Below, in pieces: positions 1 to 8,304 of a stretch of 64,000 bases of DNA. Source of the stretch: JANXVR01 sp034667405 (GTDB lineage: Bacteria; Actinomycetota; UBA4738; HRBIN12); contig JAXDJX010000016.1 in assembly GCA_034667405.1 (NCBI GenBank), positions 16,784 to 80,783 on the forward strand, read 5' to 3'. Numbering within the stretch: position 1 is the first letter of the stretch; each line of letters begins with the position of its first letter. The notes beneath the pieces were generated by a model. It was not told where the DNA came from, did no database searches, and saw only the letters and a list, made by a program, of their open reading frames with translations. Made by a program: the position numbers and the translations under genes.

Positions 1-2
1 AG

Positions 3-71
3 GAAGGGGGCACCATGAAGGACGCTCCCGGCAAAGTGGTCACCAGCAAGGGCGGCGAGGTAGACGCGTAG
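3..71 (+). CDS. C-terminal end of a truncated gene, unidentified
   Basis: An open frame runs in from the left edge and stops at a TAG at 69-71, leaving about 22 residues ending VTSKGGEVDA. The fragment is short and hydrophilic with no recognisable motif. It could be the tail of a real plus-strand gene convergent with the UbiB-fusion gene that ends 15 bases further on, or a chance frame; an ATG at 15 would give only 18 residues. Confidence 0.25.
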   Translation, partial: EGGTMKDAPGKVVTSKGGEVDA

Positions 72-85
72 GGCCTCGGCCGGGA

Positions 86-2212
86 TCAGTTGCGCTTGCG
101 GACCAGGTCGAGCAGCAGACCCAGCGTGAAGATGGCACCCACCGCGCCGAGCGTGATCGGCACCCAGGCCGCCACCCTGCTCGATGTCGCCACGATCGCG
201 GTGCCCAGGAGCGCCGCGGCGGCCACCACGCCCAGCGCCAATCGCCGTCCGGCCGCGTGCACCGTTCGTTCCAGGGAGACGGCTCGGAAGTTCACTTCGA
301 GTTTCTGGCCCGGGCGGGCGCCGATGAGCCGTTCCACCGCCTCCACGACCTGGAAGATCCGAACCTTCGCCTTCTGCGTCTTGTAGAAGAGCGTTTGCGG
401 ATCGAAGACCGAGGTGGTCTGCCGGAGCACGGTTCGCATGAGGAATCTGCCCGCCACATCGAACGGGTCGAGGTCGGGGTCGAGTTGGGCGGCCGCCAGC
501 TGCATCTGTGCCATCGCTTTCGCGGTGAGTGTGAGTGAGGCAGGCAGCGGCACCTCGTAACGGAGGCTGATCTCCGTCATCTCTTGGAGCACTGGTCCCA
601 GTTGGATGTCTTTCAGCGACGCCGTGCGGTATTTCGCCATGAGGTCGCCGATCTCCGACTGGAACCCTTGGATGTCCAGGTCGGACTTGCCCATCCCCCC
701 GGCGAGCATCAGGGAGACATCGGTGAGGAAGTCGACGTCCTGCTGCCAGAAGGCGAGCAGCAGGAGCATGAGCTGCTCGCGCATCTCGGGACCGACCTCG
801 CCCACCATCCCCAGGTCCAAGAGGTAGAGCGTTTCCTCCTCCGGCTGCCACATCAGGTTCCCCGGGTGTGGATCAGCATGCACGAACCCGTCGACGAGGA
901 TCTGCTTGTAGAAGGACTCCAGCAGCTGGCGCGCCGTGTCTTCACGGACCGGTCCCTCGGGGCACTCGGCGATGGGGACCCCGCCAACGTCGTGCATGAC
1001 CAATAGCCGCGACGTCGAGTAATCGGGGTGGAACACGGGGACCGCCAGACGGGAGTAGGGCGCGATGACATCGCGCATCCGGTCCATGTTCTGTGCCTCG
1101 ATGCGGAAGTCGAGTTCGCGATGGAGCGACTCCGAGAGGTAGTTGAACACCGCCTCCAGGTCGATGACTTGTTTCAGTGCCTGCCGGTCCCCCGCCTTCT
1201 CGGCGAACAGCTGCAAGAGCGCCAGGTCTTGTTCGATGAGTTCGCGAGCGTCGGGACGTTGAACCTTGATCACGACTTTTTCCGCGTTCGCGAGAACGGC
1301 ACGGTGAACCTCCGCGATGGTTCCCGCTGCGAGCGGTTGGGGTTCGATGTGGTCGAAGACGTCTTCCCAGGGGACGCCCAACTCCTCCTCCATCACCTTG
1401 ACCACCTGCTCTTCCGACAGCGGAGGCACGTGGTCTTGCAAGAGCGCCAGCTCGTCGATGAACTCCGGTGGCAGAAGGTCGGGCCGCGTCGAAAGGATCT
1501 GTCCCAGCTTCGCGAACGTCGGTCCCAGTTCTTCCAGCGCCGCGCGCATCCGCTTCGCCTGTCGCTTCCGACCGACGGCTCCTTCCTCATCAGGCCTGCC
1601 GAACAACTCTTTCAGCCCATGCTTGGCGAACACGGCCGCGATCTTCGTGCCTCGGGCCATCAAACGTGGTTCGGTGGGCTCCTCGACCCCACCGGCGCGA
1701 AGCGCCGTGGCGCGCGTCGTGGCGCGGCTCGGTTGCGCGCTGACCTCCCCGTCGGCCGCCGTGTTGACGATGATGACGTGACAGCGAGCGTTGTGGCTGA
1801 TCCGGTTCGGGACGTTCCCGAGGAGGAACTCCTTGCGTCCGCTCATCCCGGCGTTGCCGACCACCAGCACATCGATCCCCGCGTCTTCGGAGGCTTGAAC
1901 GATGGCCATGGCCGGGTCGTCGCTGACGACCACGCGAGAGGTACCGCGTTCGCCCGCCAGTGCGGTCACATGGTGTTGAAGGTCGTCGGCCGCCGCGGCC
2001 GCCTGGGTTGCCTCGGCTGCCCCGAATTCAGTCGTCGCACGGTTCGTCGGGAAGACGACCTGTACCACGTGAAGTTCGGCATCGAAGCGCTCCGCGAACG
2101 CGGCCGCCCACAGGACCGCGCGCTCGGCGGTCTGGGAACGGTCCGTTCCCACCATGACCCGGGTGACCGGCGTATCCATCATCGGCGCATCATCGCGCAC
2201 AAGTGCCCTCAT
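86..2212 (-). CDS. Universal stress protein domain fused to an ABC1/UbiB-family atypical kinase
   Basis: About 708 residues. Residues ~16-152 are a UspA domain with the ATP-binding pattern G-x2-G-x9-G (around GNAGMSG, 119-125). A charged linker follows, then a UbiB/ABC1 domain (~190-600) with the family KxGQ motif (KLGQ, 235-238), an alanine-rich loop (LAAGTIAEVH, ~294-303), the catalytic HADPHPGN (445-452) and a DLG metal-binding motif (466-468). Two hydrophobic helices close the protein (~650-705), so it is probably membrane anchored. UbiB proteins are ATPases/kinases linked to isoprenoid quinone or lipid metabolism; actinobacteria use menaquinone, so the substrate is uncertain. The start at 2212 follows a GATACA hexamer by 7 bases; ATGs at 2182 and 2179 are alternatives. 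The open frame extends further upstream through the tRNA gene, but that part is not coding. Confidence 0.85.
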   Translation of the reverse strand: MRALVRDDAPMMDTPVTRVMVGTDRSQTAERAVLWAAAFAERFDAELHVVQVVFPTNRATTEFGAAEATQAAAAADDLQHHVTALAGERGTSRVVVSDDPAMAIVQASEDAGIDVLVVGNAGMSGRKEFLLGNVPNRISHNARCHVIIVNTAADGEVSAQPSRATTRATALRAGGVEEPTEPRLMARGTKIAAVFAKHGLKELFGRPDEEGAVGRKRQAKRMRAALEELGPTFAKLGQILSTRPDLLPPEFIDELALLQDHVPPLSEEQVVKVMEEELGVPWEDVFDHIEPQPLAAGTIAEVHRAVLANAEKVVIKVQRPDARELIEQDLALLQLFAEKAGDRQALKQVIDLEAVFNYLSESLHRELDFRIEAQNMDRMRDVIAPYSRLAVPVFHPDYSTSRLLVMHDVGGVPIAECPEGPVREDTARQLLESFYKQILVDGFVHADPHPGNLMWQPEEETLYLLDLGMVGEVGPEMREQLMLLLLAFWQQDVDFLTDVSLMLAGGMGKSDLDIQGFQSEIGDLMAKYRTASLKDIQLGPVLQEMTEISLRYEVPLPASLTLTAKAMAQMQLAAAQLDPDLDPFDVAGRFLMRTVLRQTTSVFDPQTLFYKTQKAKVRIFQVVEAVERLIGARPGQKLEVNFRAVSLERTVHAAGRRLALGVVAAAALLGTAIVATSSRVAAWVPITLGAVGAIFTLGLLLDLVRKRN

Positions 2213-2236
2213 CGACAGGTGTATCTGCCGGCCCGG

Positions 2237-2242
2237 TAGACT
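2237..2242 (+). promoter_or_regulatory. -10 hexamer of tRNA-Thr(CGU)
   Basis: TAGACT lies 12 bases before the tRNA. The same GGTAGACT sequence precedes the second threonine tRNA at 28 kb, which supports a real promoter element. No clear -35 is seen. Confidence 0.5.
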
Positions 2243-2254
2243 CCCCGATCGGCC

Positions 2255-2326
2255 GCCGGAGTAGCTCAGTGGTAGAGCAACCGCCTCGTAAGTGGTAGGT
2301 CCCGGGTTCAAATCCCGGCTCCGGCT
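2255..2326 (+). tRNA. tRNA-Thr (anticodon CGU)
   Basis: A full cloverleaf can be folded: acceptor arm GCCGGAG with CTCCGGC, D arm GCTC/GAGC, anticodon stem ACCGC/GTGGT with loop CTCGTAA (anticodon CGT, reading ACG), and T arm CCGGG-TTCAAAT-CCCGG. The discriminator base is T. The CCA end is not encoded. It is the CGU partner of the UGU isoacceptor at 28 kb. Confidence 0.95.
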
Positions 2327-2386
2327 CTGGAGGGCAACGCCCGCGGCAAGTTGCCGCAGGGACCGTTCCGTTGCGAGAATCCGCCC

Positions 2387-3082
2387 GTGAAGACCATAAA
2401 GAGATCCCTCGCCGCTCTGTTCGCCTCTTCCATGCTGCTCATCGTCGGGGCGGGGGCGGCGGTCGCACAGATCTCCCAGGACCCCAACGTCTCCGCCGTC
2501 AAGAACAACAGCCCGCTCGGGAACCTCGGCTCCCGGATCTCGATCGCCGAGATCTTCATGATCCTTGCCATCATCACCGTCGGTCTGCTCGCGCTCATGT
2601 ACATCCGCAACGCCCCTCGGTTCGCCTCCGACGAGGACGGGCTGAGCGTCGTGCGGGCCGACCGCGTCGTGGGAGGCCAGGCGCCCCGGCGCGCCGTGGA
2701 CGTCTCCCAGGCGGTCCCGATCGTGGTGGCACCGCCGGCCGTGCCTTCTGCGGCAGCCGCCGCGCCACCGGCCGCCCCCGCGCCACCGGCCGCCCCCGCG
2801 CCACCGGGAGCCGCAGCGGACGCGGCGCCCGCGGCTGAAGCACCCGCGACTGCCGCGGCCGAAGCGCCACCGGCAGCCGACACCGCACCCACGGCGGCAC
2901 CTCCGCCACCTGCCGCACCACCCGCGGCGCGCCCGGAGGTTTCGCTGGATCAGGAAGTCTTCGACAAGAAGCTCGAAGAGCTGCTCGCGGCCGGCACCGA
3001 CCGCCGCGTGGCCGAGGGACAAGCGCGACGCGCCGCCATGATAGCGGCCCGCAAGAAGGCCGAAGCCGAAGGCGCAGGCTAG
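2387..3082 (+). CDS. Membrane protein with Pro/Ala-rich linker, function unknown
   Basis: 231 residues from a GTG start. A signal-like hydrophobic segment (~7-28, ending AAVAQ) is followed by a second hydrophobic helix (~52-74), a long Pro/Ala-rich stretch (~110-185, partly built from an 18-bp tandem repeat) and a charged C-terminal helix (DKKLEELLAAGTDRRVAEGQARRAAM). The layout suggests an anchored protein with an extended linker and a small helical end domain. I do not recognise the family. It ends 4 bases before the DUF2342 protease gene, so the two are probably co-transcribed. A TTG at 2351 in the same frame is a less likely start. Confidence 0.65.
   Translation: MKTIKRSLAALFASSMLLIVGAGAAVAQISQDPNVSAVKNNSPLGNLGSRISIAEIFMILAIITVGLLALMYIRNAPRFASDEDGLSVVRADRVVGGQAPRRAVDVSQAVPIVVAPPAVPSAAAAAPPAAPAPPAAPAPPGAAADAAPAAEAPATAAAEAPPAADTAPTAAPPPPAAPPAARPEVSLDQEVFDKKLEELLAAGTDRRVAEGQARRAAMIAARKKAEAEGAG
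2761..2807 (+). repeat. 18-bp in-frame tandem repeat, 2.6 copies
   Basis: The unit CGCGCCACCGGCCGCCCC is repeated perfectly at 2761-2778 and 2779-2796, with a partial third copy to 2807. It encodes a Pro/Ala hexapeptide inside the linker of the membrane protein and could vary in length by slippage. Confidence 0.8.
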
Positions 3083-3086
3083 GTCC

Positions 3087-4169
3087 GTGCCTCCCGCCGA
3101 CGCAACGGACGTCGACTGGTCCATGGGCTCTCAGGCGGCCCGCCTCGCCGACTGGGACACCGCCCAGCAGATCGGGCGCCGGGTCGCCGGGCCCGGTGTT
3201 CCCGTCCCCGCCGCGGATCGCGCGCGTATGCGGGAGGACCTTGCCGGCTTGGTCCCTCACGCCGAGGACCTCATCAAGGACTTCACGGGGATGACCGTCG
3301 ATGGGTTCCCTTCGCGGGCGTGGGCCATGTCTCGCAGCGAATGGACCCGCGCGAACCTCGCCGGCGTCCAGCGGCTCATCGAACCCCTGGCCGGCCGGAT
3401 CCTCGAGGCTCGCCCGGAGCGCGCCGACTTCCGCCGCAAAGCGCTCGGCGCCCAGATCGGTGTGCTGCTCGGGTACGTGAGCAAGAAGGTGCTCGGCCAG
3501 TACGACGTCTTCTTGCCGCCCGACGACGAGGGACTCCTGTACTTCGTCGGCCCGAACATCATCGAGGCGGAGCAGCGCTTCAACCTGGTGCCGCGTGACT
3601 TCCGGCTGTGGATCGCCATCCATGAAGTGACGCACCGCGTGCAGTTCGGCGCGGCGCCGTGGCTCCGGGCCCACCTCTCCGGGATGGTGGACGCCTACCT
3701 GGACTCGATCAGCCTCGATTCGCACGAACTCATGGATCAGCTCCGTCGCGCCGCCGAGCAGGTGAGGTCCGGCGCGGACTGGCGCGGTCAGGGCGCGGTC
3801 GAGCTCCTCCTCAACGACACGCAACGCGAACTCTTCACCCACATGCAAGGCTTGATGTCGCTGCTCGAAGGGCACGCGTCGTTCGTCATGAACGACGTGG
3901 CCCGGGCGAACGTTCCCGACGTCGACCGGATGCGCCGGGCGCTCCAGGCTCGGCGCAAGACGGGCGGGGTAGAGAAGACCTTCCAGCGCGTCATCGGCTT
4001 CGACCAGAAGATCGCGCAGTACGACGCCGGCGAGCGGTTCGTTCGACAGGTCTGGGAGCGGGCTGGGATGGACGGGCTGAACCTGGTCTGGCGCAGCGCC
4101 GACGATCTGCCTTCGCTCGAGGACATCCGCAACCCCGAACGCTGGCTCGCGAGGGTCGCGGGGCTGTAG
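3087..4169 (+). CDS. Zinc-dependent metalloprotease, DUF2342 family
   Basis: 360 residues from a GTG start. The zincin motif HEVTH is at residues 179-183 and a later Glu in EGHASFVMND is the likely third zinc ligand. This family is almost restricted to actinobacteria and is annotated in some databases as F420-biosynthesis associated because of co-occurrence, without a proven substrate. It abuts tilS with no gap (stop TAG, then ATG), as in M. tuberculosis Rv3626c-Rv3625c, so translation of the pair is probably coupled. No signal peptide is visible, so it is expected in the cytoplasm. Confidence 0.88.
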   Translation: MPPADATDVDWSMGSQAARLADWDTAQQIGRRVAGPGVPVPAADRARMREDLAGLVPHAEDLIKDFTGMTVDGFPSRAWAMSRSEWTRANLAGVQRLIEPLAGRILEARPERADFRRKALGAQIGVLLGYVSKKVLGQYDVFLPPDDEGLLYFVGPNIIEAEQRFNLVPRDFRLWIAIHEVTHRVQFGAAPWLRAHLSGMVDAYLDSISLDSHELMDQLRRAAEQVRSGADWRGQGAVELLLNDTQRELFTHMQGLMSLLEGHASFVMNDVARANVPDVDRMRRALQARRKTGGVEKTFQRVIGFDQKIAQYDAGERFVRQVWERAGMDGLNLVWRSADDLPSLEDIRNPERWLARVAGL

Positions 4170-5174
4170 ATGACCGCGGCGGCCGGGCGCTCGAAGCCGC
4201 CGGCACTCGCCCGTGTTCTCGAGCGCGTCACCGCAACGGTGCGCGCCCACCACCTGGTGACGCCCGGCCAGACCGTGCTGCTCTGTGTCTCGGGAGGCCC
4301 CGATTCGGTGTGCTTGGTGGAGACGTTGGTTCGGCTTCGGAGGCTGTTCAAGATGCGTCTGGAGATCTTCCATCTGGATCACCGGCTCCGAGACGGATCC
4401 TCGGCCGACGCCGACTACGTGGAGCGCTTAGCCGCCAGGCACGGACTTCCTTACCACCTCAGGGTCGCCACCGAACGCCCGGCCCGCGGCGTGTCCGTCG
4501 AGGCGTGGGCTCGAGATCAGCGGATGGCGGCCTCGGAGGAGGTCGCCGACCGGATCGGAGCAGAACGGATCGCCGAGGGTCACACCATGGACGACCAGGC
4601 GGAAACCGTGCTGATCGCGTTGGTCCGCGGCGGTGGGTTGGAGGCGTTGGCCGGTATCGCCCCGATGGTTGGCCGCGATATCCAGCCCCTGCTGGACGTG
4701 ACCAGGGCCGAGGTTGAGGGGGCCTGCCGTTCCCTTCGTCTGCGCCCACGGACCGATCCGACCAATGCCGACACCCGACTATTGCGAAACGCCATCCGTC
4801 TCATCGGGCTCCCCGCCCTGGAAGCAGCCACCGGTCGGGAACTCGGTGCCACCATCGCCCGGACCGCAGGGCATCTGCGAGGCGATGCGCGTGAACTCGC
4901 CGAGCAGGCCGAGCGCGCGACCGATCGCATCACGAAGGACACCGCCGGGGGCTTGACGCTTCATGTCGACGCACTCCTCGATCTTCCCGAAGCCATCGGA
5001 GCGAGGGTCGTTCGGATCTCGCTGTACCGGCTGGGGATCCTTCCCACGCACACCGACATCGAGGCCGTTCTGGACCTCGCCGTCGGGAGGCCCGGACGGC
5101 ACCGGGATCTGACCGCGTCGGCGACCGCCCGACGAACGGCCTCGACCGTGGAGCTGTTCGCGCCGCAGAGGTAG
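4170..5174 (+). CDS. tilS: tRNA(Ile)-lysidine synthetase
   Basis: 334 residues. The PP-loop signature SGGPDS is at 41-46, followed by the family features HLDHRLR and EGHTMDDQAETVL. TilS uses ATP and lysine to convert C34 of the CAU-anticodon isoleucine tRNA to lysidine, which switches it from AUG to AUA decoding; it is normally essential. The protein is of the short actinobacterial type, with a reduced C-terminal domain. It sits between the DUF2342 protease and hpt in the conserved actinobacterial order. Confidence 0.93.
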   Translation: MTAAAGRSKPPALARVLERVTATVRAHHLVTPGQTVLLCVSGGPDSVCLVETLVRLRRLFKMRLEIFHLDHRLRDGSSADADYVERLAARHGLPYHLRVATERPARGVSVEAWARDQRMAASEEVADRIGAERIAEGHTMDDQAETVLIALVRGGGLEALAGIAPMVGRDIQPLLDVTRAEVEGACRSLRLRPRTDPTNADTRLLRNAIRLIGLPALEAATGRELGATIARTAGHLRGDARELAEQAERATDRITKDTAGGLTLHVDALLDLPEAIGARVVRISLYRLGILPTHTDIEAVLDLAVGRPGRHRDLTASATARRTASTVELFAPQR

Positions 5175-5211
5175 TCGCACCCGGCACTCCGACGCCTGTC
5201 GTCGTGACCCC

Positions 5212-5217
5212 TACACT
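5212..5217 (+). promoter_or_regulatory. -10 hexamer before hpt
   Basis: TACACT ends 10 bases before the hpt ATG at 5228, and no Shine-Dalgarno lies between them. This predicts an almost leaderless hpt mRNA with a 5' untranslated region of a few bases. A good -35 is not visible. Confidence 0.45.
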
Positions 5218-5227
5218 GTGGCCTCTT

Positions 5228-5779
5228 ATGGATGCCTACTCCGCCGACATCGACCGCGTCCTGGTCAGCGCAGAAGAGATCCAGGCCAAGTTGGCGCAGA
5301 TGGGCCAACAGATCACGAAGGACTACGCAGGAAGACCGCTCCTCCTTGTCGGCGTGCTCAAAGGAGCGTTCGTCGTCATGGCCGATCTCGCGCGCCAGAT
5401 CGGGTTGCCACTGGAGTTCGATTTCATGGCGGTCTCCTCCTACGGGGCGGCCACGAAGACCTCGGGCGTCGTGCGGATCCTCAAGGACCTCGACCACGAC
5501 CTCGAGGGGCGCGACGTTCTCATCGTCGAAGACATCATCGACTCAGGTCTCACCTTGAAATACCTCCTGAAGAGCCTCGCCGGACGCAAGCCCGCGAGCC
5601 TCGAGGTAGCGGCGCTCCTACGAAAGCAAGGCATCCAACAGGTCGAACTCGACCTCCGCTACGTCGGCTTCGATATCCCGAACGAATTCGTCGTGGGGTA
5701 CGGACTCGATTTCGCCGAGCGCTACCGGAACCTCCCCTACGTCGCCACCCTGAGGCCCGAGTTCTACGAAGGCATCTGA
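5228..5779 (+). CDS. hpt: Hypoxanthine (guanine) phosphoribosyltransferase
   Basis: 183 residues, a typical length. The PRPP-binding signature VLIVEDIIDSGLT is at 97-109 and the N-terminal LLLVGVLKGAFVVMADL matches HPRT enzymes. It salvages hypoxanthine and guanine to IMP and GMP. The ATG at 5228 is preferred over an in-frame GTG at 5204 because it gives the normal N-terminus and follows a TACACT hexamer. The tilS-hpt-ftsH-folE order is classic. Confidence 0.93.
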   Translation: MDAYSADIDRVLVSAEEIQAKLAQMGQQITKDYAGRPLLLVGVLKGAFVVMADLARQIGLPLEFDFMAVSSYGAATKTSGVVRILKDLDHDLEGRDVLIVEDIIDSGLTLKYLLKSLAGRKPASLEVAALLRKQGIQQVELDLRYVGFDIPNEFVVGYGLDFAERYRNLPYVATLRPEFYEGI

Positions 5780-5820
5780 CCTGCGGGAACCCTCCGGCAA
5801 CCCCGGCTCGTCGTAGACAG

Positions 5821-6207
5821 ATGCGTGGGACAACCTTCGCCCTGATCCTGCTTCTCGGACTGATCGCCTGCTCCAACGGCGCGGCCCCCGACGCCGGGCT
5901 CACCTCCGGAGTCCGGGGAACCGTGACCGTCGGCCCCCAGTGCCCGGTGGTCCGCGCGGAATCGCCGTGCCCCGACACACCGTTCGACGGGAAGGTGCGG
6001 GCCGTGCAAGGGCAGGATGATGTCGTTGCCGAGGTCCAGGTGGACGTCGATGGGGGCTACCGGATCCCGTTGGAACCCGGAACCTACGTGGTGATGGCCG
6101 TGGTTCCGGGTGACGGCGGCCTTCCTACAGCGACCCCGAAGACAGTCGTTGTTCGGACGGGCGCATTCACGCAGGCCGACCTGAGTGTCGACACCGGCAT
6201 CCGCTGA
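5821..6207 (+). CDS. Small lipoprotein with a carboxypeptidase-regulatory-like beta domain
   Basis: 128 residues. The N-terminus is a lipoprotein signal with lipobox LIAC, cleavage before Cys17. The mature part contains VRGTVTVGPQCPVV and ends in VQVDVDGGYRIPLEPGTYVVMAV, the pattern of a small beta-sandwich of the carboxypeptidase-regulatory or DUF4382-like kind. The role is unknown; it is presumably attached to the outer face of the membrane. It lies between hpt and ftsH, where mycobacteria carry an lpq lipoprotein gene. Confidence 0.7.
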   Translation: MRGTTFALILLLGLIACSNGAAPDAGLTSGVRGTVTVGPQCPVVRAESPCPDTPFDGKVRAVQGQDDVVAEVQVDVDGGYRIPLEPGTYVVMAVVPGDGGLPTATPKTVVVRTGAFTQADLSVDTGIR

Positions 6208-6312
6208 TCGGGGGAGTCCCCTTGTCGGTAGCCAGTGCTACCATCGCGAACGGGCTGGTCGGCGGGGTGGGCCGACGGCCCTGACCCATCTTCACCTCCA
6301 GGGAGAGCGCCG

Positions 6313-8235
6313 CTGAGCACGCCGGAATCGCCGTACAAACGGATCTCCAAGATCCCTACCCTGTGGATCTTCGGCGGGATCATCCTGTTGGTCGTCGGGC
6401 TCTCGCTGTTCAACCGGCCCGTCACCGGTAAGACGCTGACGCTTGCGCAGTTCGAGGACGGGCTGCAGAGCGGCCAGATACGTACCGCCACGTTCTACGA
6501 GCGCGATCAGGTGATCCGCGGAGAATTCGTCGCAGGCGGCCAGTACGTGACCACCCCGTATCCGGTCGACGCCGAACACGATCTCTACCTCGAGATGAAG
6601 GACGTCGGCGTGGTGGCCCCCGCCGACCCGCAGCCCGAGAACCCCTTGATCGGATTGCTCTATTACCTCCTGCCCATCGTCCTGGTCGGTGGTCTCGTCC
6701 TGTTCATGCTGAATCGAACCCAGGGCGCCGGCGGCCGAGTGATGCAGTTCAGTCGGAGCAAGCACCGTGTCGTGAACAAGGACCTGCCCAAGACCACGTT
6801 CGACGATGTTGCCGGTGTCGACGAGGCCATCGAGGAACTCGAGGAGGTCAAGGACTTCCTGAGCGAGCCGGCCAAGTTCCAGGCGATGGGCGCGAAGATC
6901 CCGCGCGGCGTCCTGCTCTTCGGACCGCCGGGAACGGGCAAGACGCTGCTTGCTCGCGCGGTCGCCGGTGAGGCGGGTGTTCCCTTCTTCACCATCAGTG
7001 GGTCGGATTTCGTTGAGATGTTCGTGGGCGTTGGCGCGGCGCGGGTTCGCGACCTGTTCGAGCAGGCGAAGGCATCTGCGCCCGCCATCGTGTTCATCGA
7101 TGAGATCGACGCGGTGGGGCGACACCGGGGTGCGGGACTCGGCGGTGGCCACGACGAACGTGAACAGACGTTGAACCAGTTGTTGGTGGAGATGGACGGG
7201 TTCGATCAGCGTTCCACCGTCATCCTCATGGCGGCGACCAATCGTCCGGACATCCTGGATCCTGCGCTCCTGCGGCCCGGGAGGTTCGATCGCCAGGTGG
7301 TCGTGGACCGGCCGGATCTGGAGGGTCGCAAAGCCATCCTGCGCGTTCACGCCCGCGGGAAACCGCTCGACCGTTCGGTCGATCTGACGGTACTCGCCCG
7401 CCGTACGCCTGGCTTCACCGGTGCCGATCTCGCGAACGTGATCAACGAGTCCGCGCTGCTCGCCGCGCGCCGGTCCAAGCGCGCCATCTCCATGCTCGAG
7501 GTGGAGGAAGCCGTCGACCGTGTCATGGCCGGCCCGGAACGCAAAACCAAGATCATGGACGAGAAGGAGCGGCGGCTCATCGCCTACCACGAAGGCGGCC
7601 ACGCTCTCGTGGCGCACGTCCTGCCCAACACCGACGAGGTTCACAAGATCACGGTGATCCCGCGTGGACGCGCGCTCGGCTACACGCTCACCCTTCCGGA
7701 GCAGGACAAGTTCCTCATGACGCGCGAACAGCTCCGCGACGAGCTCGCGATGCTCATGGGCGGCCGGGTCGCCGAGGAGATCATCGCGGGCGACATCACC
7801 ACCGGCGCCGGCAACGACATCGAGCGCGCCACGAAGGTAGCTCGTCAGATGGTCACGGAGTACGGCATGTCGGACACCATCGGTCCGCGCACGCTCGGAC
7901 AGAAACAGGGCGAGGTGTTCCTGGGCCGCGACTGGGGCTCGACGCCCGACTACTCCGAGACCGTCGCGTATGAGATCGACACCGAGATCCGGCAGCTCAT
8001 CGACGAAGCCCACGACGTGGCTCTGGAGATCCTCAACGAACACCGGGTCAAGTTGGACCGGCTCGCGGAACTGCTGGTGCAGAAGGAGACGCTGGATCGC
8101 GATGAGGTAGCCGCCTTCTTCTCCGACATCCCCAAGCGAGCTCCGCGCGAACCCGAGGTTCGGGGCGCGGCCCTCGCCGTGTCACGTCAGGCCCAGCGCC
8201 ACGAGGGATCTCCTCCGCCGGACTATCGCACCTAA
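6313..8235 (+). CDS. ftsH: ATP-dependent zinc metalloprotease FtsH, probable CTG start
   Basis: 640 residues from a proposed CTG start. There are two membrane helices (~15-34 and ~113-133) around a short extracytoplasmic domain, an AAA domain with Walker A GPPGTGKT (204-211), Walker B FIDEID (261-266) and SRH region, and the zinc site HEGGH (426-430; most FtsH have HEAGH). It degrades misfolded membrane and short-lived cytosolic proteins. An in-frame GTG at 6235 would add a 26-residue Pro/Gly-rich tail unlike FtsH. Instead AGGGAGAG (6300-6307) stands an ideal distance before CTG at 6313, which opens directly into the expected N-terminus. A TACCAT hexamer at 6239-6244 may be the -10. Confidence 0.92.
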   Translation: MSTPESPYKRISKIPTLWIFGGIILLVVGLSLFNRPVTGKTLTLAQFEDGLQSGQIRTATFYERDQVIRGEFVAGGQYVTTPYPVDAEHDLYLEMKDVGVVAPADPQPENPLIGLLYYLLPIVLVGGLVLFMLNRTQGAGGRVMQFSRSKHRVVNKDLPKTTFDDVAGVDEAIEELEEVKDFLSEPAKFQAMGAKIPRGVLLFGPPGTGKTLLARAVAGEAGVPFFTISGSDFVEMFVGVGAARVRDLFEQAKASAPAIVFIDEIDAVGRHRGAGLGGGHDEREQTLNQLLVEMDGFDQRSTVILMAATNRPDILDPALLRPGRFDRQVVVDRPDLEGRKAILRVHARGKPLDRSVDLTVLARRTPGFTGADLANVINESALLAARRSKRAISMLEVEEAVDRVMAGPERKTKIMDEKERRLIAYHEGGHALVAHVLPNTDEVHKITVIPRGRALGYTLTLPEQDKFLMTREQLRDELAMLMGGRVAEEIIAGDITTGAGNDIERATKVARQMVTEYGMSDTIGPRTLGQKQGEVFLGRDWGSTPDYSETVAYEIDTEIRQLIDEAHDVALEILNEHRVKLDRLAELLVQKETLDRDEVAAFFSDIPKRAPREPEVRGAALAVSRQAQRHEGSPPPDYRT

Positions 8236-8281
8236 CGGCAACGGGCCCGAACCGCCTACCTAGCCGGTTCGCGCGTTGCCG
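8236..8281 (+). terminator. Two-step hairpin between ftsH and folE
   Basis: Immediately after the ftsH stop, CGGCAACG (8236-8243) pairs with CGTTGCCG (8274-8281) and, inside, GAACCG (8249-8254) pairs with CGGTTC (8265-8270). There is no U-run, as is usual for actinobacteria. It ends 11 bases before the folE -10 hexamer. Confidence 0.55.
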
Positions 8282-8292
8282 AGGCTGGCCGG

Positions 8293-8298
8293 TAGCAT
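8293..8298 (+). promoter_or_regulatory. -10 hexamer for leaderless folE
   Basis: TAGCAT is followed by 6 bases and the folE ATG, which places the transcription start at or next to the initiation codon. No Shine-Dalgarno is present. Confidence 0.6.
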
Positions 8299-8304
8299 CG
8301 GGCA

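Noticed and set aside
2213..3124. N-terminal extension of the Usp-UbiB frame
   Set aside because: It would run antisense through the tRNA-Thr gene and the Pro/Ala-rich membrane protein and encodes Arg/Gly-rich nonsense.
2595..4382. 595-codon frame antisense to the DUF2342 protease
   Set aside because: Shadow of the protease and tilS genes; composition unlike a real protein.
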